Source: Gammaproteobacteria bacterium UBA5078 (GTDB lineage Bacteria > Pseudomonadota > Gammaproteobacteria > Pseudomonadales > Pseudohongiellaceae). From it: a stretch of 64,000 nucleotides of DNA. Where the stretch lies: NCBI GenBank assembly GCA_002416505.1, contig DIAM01000002.1, positions 33,392 to 97,391 on the forward strand. The letters run 5' to 3'. The notes beneath the pieces are model-generated. The model did no database searches. It was not told the DNA's origin and saw nothing but the letters and a program-made list of their open reading frames with translations. The position numbers and the translations under genes are program-made. Below, piece by piece: positions 60,850 to 64,000 of the stretch (position 1 is the stretch's first letter; every line of letters begins with the position of its first letter).

Positions 60850-61722
60850 ATGGCTACTTTCGAAGATGTTGTCAAACAGCTAGGTTTTTTGACTGACCGG
60901 CAGATCCTTACAGGACTTAATCAGGGCTTCCTGTTAGAAACTGGCTCGTGGGACCAGAAGAATCTGCGCCACGCCAGCTACACCCTCCGTCTTGGTAGCG
61001 AAGTGCGCATCTGCAGAGCTGCGGGAAGCGCGACAACAGCAACAAAGGAGTTCACGATTGTTCCACTCACTTCCGCAAACCCTAAGATAGAAATTCGTCC
61101 AGGAGACACAGCGCTTTTATATTCAATGGAGCGCCTGACCTTTCCGGACTCTGTACTTGGCTTCACCGTCGCGCGCGGCCTGCTTTTTGCTGAGGGGCTT
61201 TGTCCAGAAAACACATATGTTGATCCAGGGTTTACTGGTCAAATCTATACGACCATAACAAATGTTTCACCTCGTGTTGTCGAGCTTGAATATGGGATGG
61301 CGATAACGCGCCTCTTCTTTTTCCGGCTGACAGAGGCTGTAGAAAAACCCTATCGCTCCGGATCGGCATTAGGTATCGCACAGCAACTTAAGTCTGTTCG
61401 TGCAGCAATCACTTCTTCAGATGAATGTCGATCGGCGACTGACGATGAGCTACTTGACGGGGTGAAACTCATACCAATTGCAGGGCAGCAAGCGGCAGAA
61501 TCCTTTAATCGAATAGCACTGCGACAAACTCGCGCTGAACGCAGACTCCTCGCCCTCGCTGTATCGTGGCCCGCCTTGCTAGTTTTTGCAAACAACAATA
61601 CGTGGGTTTCTGAAAATATGGGCACGTTCTTCGGGAATGTTTTCGCTAGCATCGTTGCTGCGGTACTCATGTTCGGCGCTCCCAAAATCGCCTCGTGGCT
61701 GCACCTAGGAAATAGCAAGTGA
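60850..61722 (+). CDS. Cassette 4, gene 1: membrane-anchored protein with degenerate dCTP-deaminase/dUTPase fold
   Basis: 290 residues (GGAGAAGG before the ATG). Residues about 1-160 follow the Dcd fold: LTDRQILTGLNQGFL, RHASYTLRLGSEV, IRPGDTALLYSMERLTFPDS and YVDPGFTGQIYTTITN line up with dcd at 30270. At the catalytic positions the Ser, Arg and Glu of Dcd are Gly, Ala and Thr, so deaminase activity is unlikely. A linker with a helical part leads to two hydrophobic C-terminal segments (about 232-247 and 258-280). Possible nucleotide sensor coupled to the membrane (inference). Confidence 0.75.
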   Translation: MATFEDVVKQLGFLTDRQILTGLNQGFLLETGSWDQKNLRHASYTLRLGSEVRICRAAGSATTATKEFTIVPLTSANPKIEIRPGDTALLYSMERLTFPDSVLGFTVARGLLFAEGLCPENTYVDPGFTGQIYTTITNVSPRVVELEYGMAITRLFFFRLTEAVEKPYRSGSALGIAQQLKSVRAAITSSDECRSATDDELLDGVKLIPIAGQQAAESFNRIALRQTRAERRLLALAVSWPALLVFANNNTWVSENMGTFFGNVFASIVAAVLMFGAPKIASWLHLGNSK

Positions 61723-62315
61723 ACGAACCTGACTTCACGTCCTTACGACGCCAGCAGTTCCGCCGCTACTTTCAACCTTCACGGGTACTTCTGGGTATCT
61801 TTCCAGCCCCAGTCCCCAGCGGCTTCAATATCATTACGCTCTGCTTCAGCATGTACTGCTCGTATCGCCCACCAATGATGGCGGTTGCGATTAATGACCG
61901 CTCGAGCACATGGGATTTAATAAATTCAGCAGAGGAATTTGTGCTGAGTGTCCCTGGCCCGGCCCTAGTCGACTTATCTATGAAGTGTGGGATCGAATCG
62001 ATGAGGCAAATTGACAAAATTACGGAGCTACAGCTTGAGCTTGTCCAGAGCAAGACTGTCGCAGTCCCGGGCCTGTTGAGGGCAATCGCCAATGTGGAGC
62101 TTAGGAAGTCTACATTGGTTCAAACCGGTGACCACGCAATACTAGTTGGGGAAGTGCTCAGGTTTGCTGTTAATACATCGACCAAAGAGCAGCCTCTGCT
62201 ATCGATTGGGCCGTTTACCGACGGCTATGACCTGCTTCAAAAGAAAGGGGTTCATCGGCTGGCAGTTGTTGGGCCGTCTGATATTTCCACGGACATTGAG
62301 CACAATGCGCCCTAA
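61719..62315 (+). CDS. Cassette 4, gene 2: flavin-reductase-like FMN-binding protein
   Basis: 198 residues from GTG 61719, overlapping the stop of gene 1 by 4 bases. Split-barrel flavin reductase features: FPAPVPSGFNIITLCFSMYC near the start, PPMMAVAINDRSSTWDLINS, then EFVLSVPGPALVDLSMKCG and a late HAILVGEVLRFAV. Relatives reduce flavins or bind FMN. Its link to the upstream nucleotide-fold protein is by translational coupling only. The stop codon lies in the attC-like site. Confidence 0.72.
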   Translation: MNEPDFTSLRRQQFRRYFQPSRVLLGIFPAPVPSGFNIITLCFSMYCSYRPPMMAVAINDRSSTWDLINSAEEFVLSVPGPALVDLSMKCGIESMRQIDKITELQLELVQSKTVAVPGLLRAIANVELRKSTLVQTGDHAILVGEVLRFAVNTSTKEQPLLSIGPFTDGYDLLQKKGVHRLAVVGPSDISTDIEHNAP

Positions 62316-62367
62316 CATGGCGATCCACGCGACCGTCTACGTCGGCGCGTGATCTCTACGTTACGTG
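62309..62367 (+). other. attC-like site 4
   Basis: CGCCCTAACATGGCGATC at the left, GATCTCTACGTTACG at the right. The inner stem GATC-C-ACGCG pairs with CGCGTGATC leaving one unpaired C, the kind of extrahelical base that directs strand choice in attC sites. Shorter and less regular than the others. Confidence 0.65.
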
Positions 62368-62382
62368 CCTTAAGGAAATTCT

Positions 62383-63057
62383 GTGAGAACTTTAAGTATC
62401 AATAGTCGAGATGGAACCTTCAGATTCCAGTGTCCGGTTTGTAAGGGGGCATCGATATGCGATATCCATTATTTAGGAGTGGCTGCTGTTGGTGTTCAAT
62501 ACAGCACTGAGGCCAAGATTTTAATTTGCCGCGCATGTGGAACTGGAAGCATATGGAAGCAGTTTGATCATGTGGATAATTTTAGATACAAATTGAGACT
62601 AGTTGATCCAATTGTGCCAGATGCACCACCCCCATCAAAGGATATGCCTGAGGACGTTGCTCGTGATTATGAAGAAGCACGATTAGTATCAAGCTACTCT
62701 CCCAGATCCGCTTCTGCGTTGCTAAGGCTTTCTTTGCAAAAATTATGTGTACACCTTGGGGAGCCTGGAGAAAATATAGATACAGATATTCGTTCTCTAG
62801 CAAGAAAGCCCGAATTTGGAGAGCGACTTGTTAAAGCTGCTGATACTTTAAGAATTACTGGAAATAATGCAGTACACCCAGGAGAAATGGATGAAGCTGA
62901 CATTGGGCGGAACTGCACTGGCTTATTTGGCTTAGTTAATTTAATTGTAAATGCTGGGATAACTCAACCAAAAGCTTGGGATGCCATGTATGAGGATTTG
63001 CCAGAAAAAGCACGGAATGCAGCAGAAAAGAAAGATGGTAGAGGTGGCGGCACGTAA
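62383..63057 (+). CDS. Cassette 5: zinc-ribbon and DUF4145-like protein
   Basis: 224 residues from GTG 62383. A four-cysteine zinc ribbon (FQCPVCKGAS near 15-24 and LICRACGTGS near 48-57) is followed by a helical domain with SASALLRLSLQKLCVHLGEP and RITGNNAVHPGEMDEAD, which match my recollection of DUF4145. That domain is found in restriction-linked and other defence-linked proteins (family knowledge, not tested). AT-rich codon use. The stop lies at the attC-like site. Confidence 0.65.
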   Translation: MRTLSINSRDGTFRFQCPVCKGASICDIHYLGVAAVGVQYSTEAKILICRACGTGSIWKQFDHVDNFRYKLRLVDPIVPDAPPPSKDMPEDVARDYEEARLVSSYSPRSASALLRLSLQKLCVHLGEPGENIDTDIRSLARKPEFGERLVKAADTLRITGNNAVHPGEMDEADIGRNCTGLFGLVNLIVNAGITQPKAWDAMYEDLPEKARNAAEKKDGRGGGT

Positions 63058-63111
63058 CAAGGCAAACCAGTCAGACGTGCTAGACGCACGCTGCTGTTTG
63101 CAACGTTATGA
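63051..63111 (+). other. attC-like site 5
   Basis: CACGTAACAAGGCAAACCAG at the left pairs with CTGCTGTTTGCAACGTTATG at the right (AAC/GTT core, GCAAAC/GTTTGC inner). Its ends closely resemble those of site 2, so both belong to one attC subfamily. Confidence 0.85.
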
Positions 63112-63136
63112 GTTACTGTAGATAAATGGAGTATTG

Positions 63137-64000
63137 ATGTTCTTTAAAAATGAAGATAATGCGAAAGTTCTAGGACGCTTTCTTCGCAATGCTGAAGCAG
63201 CTCATATAGATGATGAATCAAGAGCGATGCGCTTGTCGATCTCAAGAGAAATAATTGGATACATATATAAGTCACCAGAAGGCTGGGACGAAAGGTGCAC
63301 TTTTAATATTAAGCATATCGGCGACCAATTCCTTCAGTGGCTAAGAGACTTTGATCAGTCAAAACCAACACATATAGATCATATTTACTGCATGTCCTAT
63401 CGGTTTCTCTGCGAATTTGATTTTCTTGTGGGGCCGGGTAAAGAATTAAGCATGGAGCTAAGGTCACTTAAAAACAAGATAGAGCATGATAGCGGAGAAA
63501 TGGACGGCGATGTGAGGTCGCAGATAATATATGCCTCTTATGTAATGCCCGCCAATATTGCAAAAGACTTCATTAACGACGCGAATATAGGTGTCTTCAA
63601 AGAATTTGAACAAAAGAAACTTGATGCTGAAAAGCTAAAAGAGCAATGGGATGGAGAGATCACATCCAAAGAGGCAGCAGCCAAGGCGTTAAAGGATAAG
63701 CTAGAAGAGTATAAAATCGGATTTAATTTCGTAGGTCTATACCAAGGCTTTTCTCAATTGGCCGAAAAAAAGACTAAAGAGGCCTTTTGGCTATTCTTGT
63801 CACTAATTGGAATGGGCTTACTTATCTTAGCTCCATTGGTCACCGAGATAGTTATGGCTGTGGTAGGTATTTATAAGGGAAATATTTTAGGAATGGAGCA
63901 CTTGCTTATTCTTATTCCTGTAATTTCCATAGAAATCATTCTTATCTATTTCTTTAGAGTCATACTTCTTAATCATCGGTCTGGTAAGGCCCCAGTTTTC
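63137..64000 (+). CDS. Cassette 6: coiled-coil protein with two C-terminal membrane helices, 3' end outside window
   Basis: 288 codons visible from ATG 63137; no stop before the window ends. A soluble N-terminal region (about 1-165, with IYCMSYRFLCEFDFLVGPGK), a long charged coiled coil (about 155-195, EQKKLDAEKLKEQWDGEITS) and two hydrophobic segments (about 213-240 and 253-275). I cannot name the family with confidence; DUF6161-type membrane proteins have a similar plan. AT-rich. Confidence 0.6.
   Translation, partial: MFFKNEDNAKVLGRFLRNAEAAHIDDESRAMRLSISREIIGYIYKSPEGWDERCTFNIKHIGDQFLQWLRDFDQSKPTHIDHIYCMSYRFLCEFDFLVGPGKELSMELRSLKNKIEHDSGEMDGDVRSQIIYASYVMPANIAKDFINDANIGVFKEFEQKKLDAEKLKEQWDGEITSKEAAAKALKDKLEEYKIGFNFVGLYQGFSQLAEKKTKEAFWLFLSLIGMGLLILAPLVTEIVMAVVGIYKGNILGMEHLLILIPVISIEIILIYFFRVILLNHRSGKAPVF

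Noticed and set aside
1..64000. CRISPR arrays, rRNA or tRNA genes, prophage
   Set aside because: No regularly spaced direct repeats, no cloverleaf-like or rRNA-like stretches and no phage structural genes were seen by eye; a tRNAscan or Infernal run would be needed to exclude a short RNA gene.

Overview
The window reads as the chromosome of a polarly flagellated gammaproteobacterium, probably of the Pseudomonadales/Cellvibrionales type. Three things point there. The flagellar order fleSR-fliEFGHIJ-fliK-fliLMNOPQR-flhB-flhA-flhF-fleN-fliA runs into a ccm cytochrome c maturation operon, as in Pseudomonas. The argG-motY-pyrC-rnt-grxD-argF neighbourhood is also Pseudomonas-like. NrdA and NrdB have the long N-termini seen in that group. 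Species cannot be fixed from the sequence alone.

Layout: 1-7.3 kb holds the System I cytochrome c maturation operon, read leftward as ccmABCDEFGHI, with ccmI cut by the window edge. 7.5-30 kb is one large leftward flagellar cluster: fleS/fleR two-component system, basal body and export genes, C-ring, export gate, placement GTPase/ATPase FlhF/FleN, and sigma-28 FliA. Sigma-54 promoters are readable upstream of fleSR and fliL, with a weaker candidate upstream of flhA. FleQ-like palindromes lie near fleSR and flhA. The cheYZAB-motCD-parA-cheW block that normally sits between fliA and the DUF2802 gene is absent, and fleQ is not next to fleSR.

30-58.4 kb is core metabolism and housekeeping: dcd, a DegP-like periplasmic protease, an orphan PspB-like gene with its own sigma-54 promoter, metG, rubredoxin, a ModE-like regulator, an MscS channel, a soluble RnfB paired with nth, argG, motY (with a sigma-28 promoter), pyrC-rnt, grxD, argF, a PAS-GGDEF-EAL protein, an ECF sigma operon with a repeat-built surface protein, nrdAB (with NrdR-like and DnaA boxes) and a mocA-like nucleotidyltransferase.

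58.4-64 kb changes character. AT-richer, mostly unfamiliar plus-strand genes are separated by attC-like sites: this is an integron cassette array. No integrase gene is visible at its left border. The cassettes encode a transglutaminase-like protein, a serine hydrolase, two small proteins, a membrane-anchored protein with a degenerate dCTP-deaminase fold, a flavin-reductase-like protein, a zinc-ribbon/DUF4145-like protein and a partial coiled-coil membrane protein.

A further theme is a dispersed structured repeat. Four copies (14.7, 14.9, 30.9 and 42.2 kb) share a 52-54 base core with two small hairpins whose loops carry GGA, the CsrA/RsmA recognition signature. Each core sits inside a long hairpin whose arms differ from copy to copy. 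REP-like sequences and a 26-bp perfect inverted repeat are also present.
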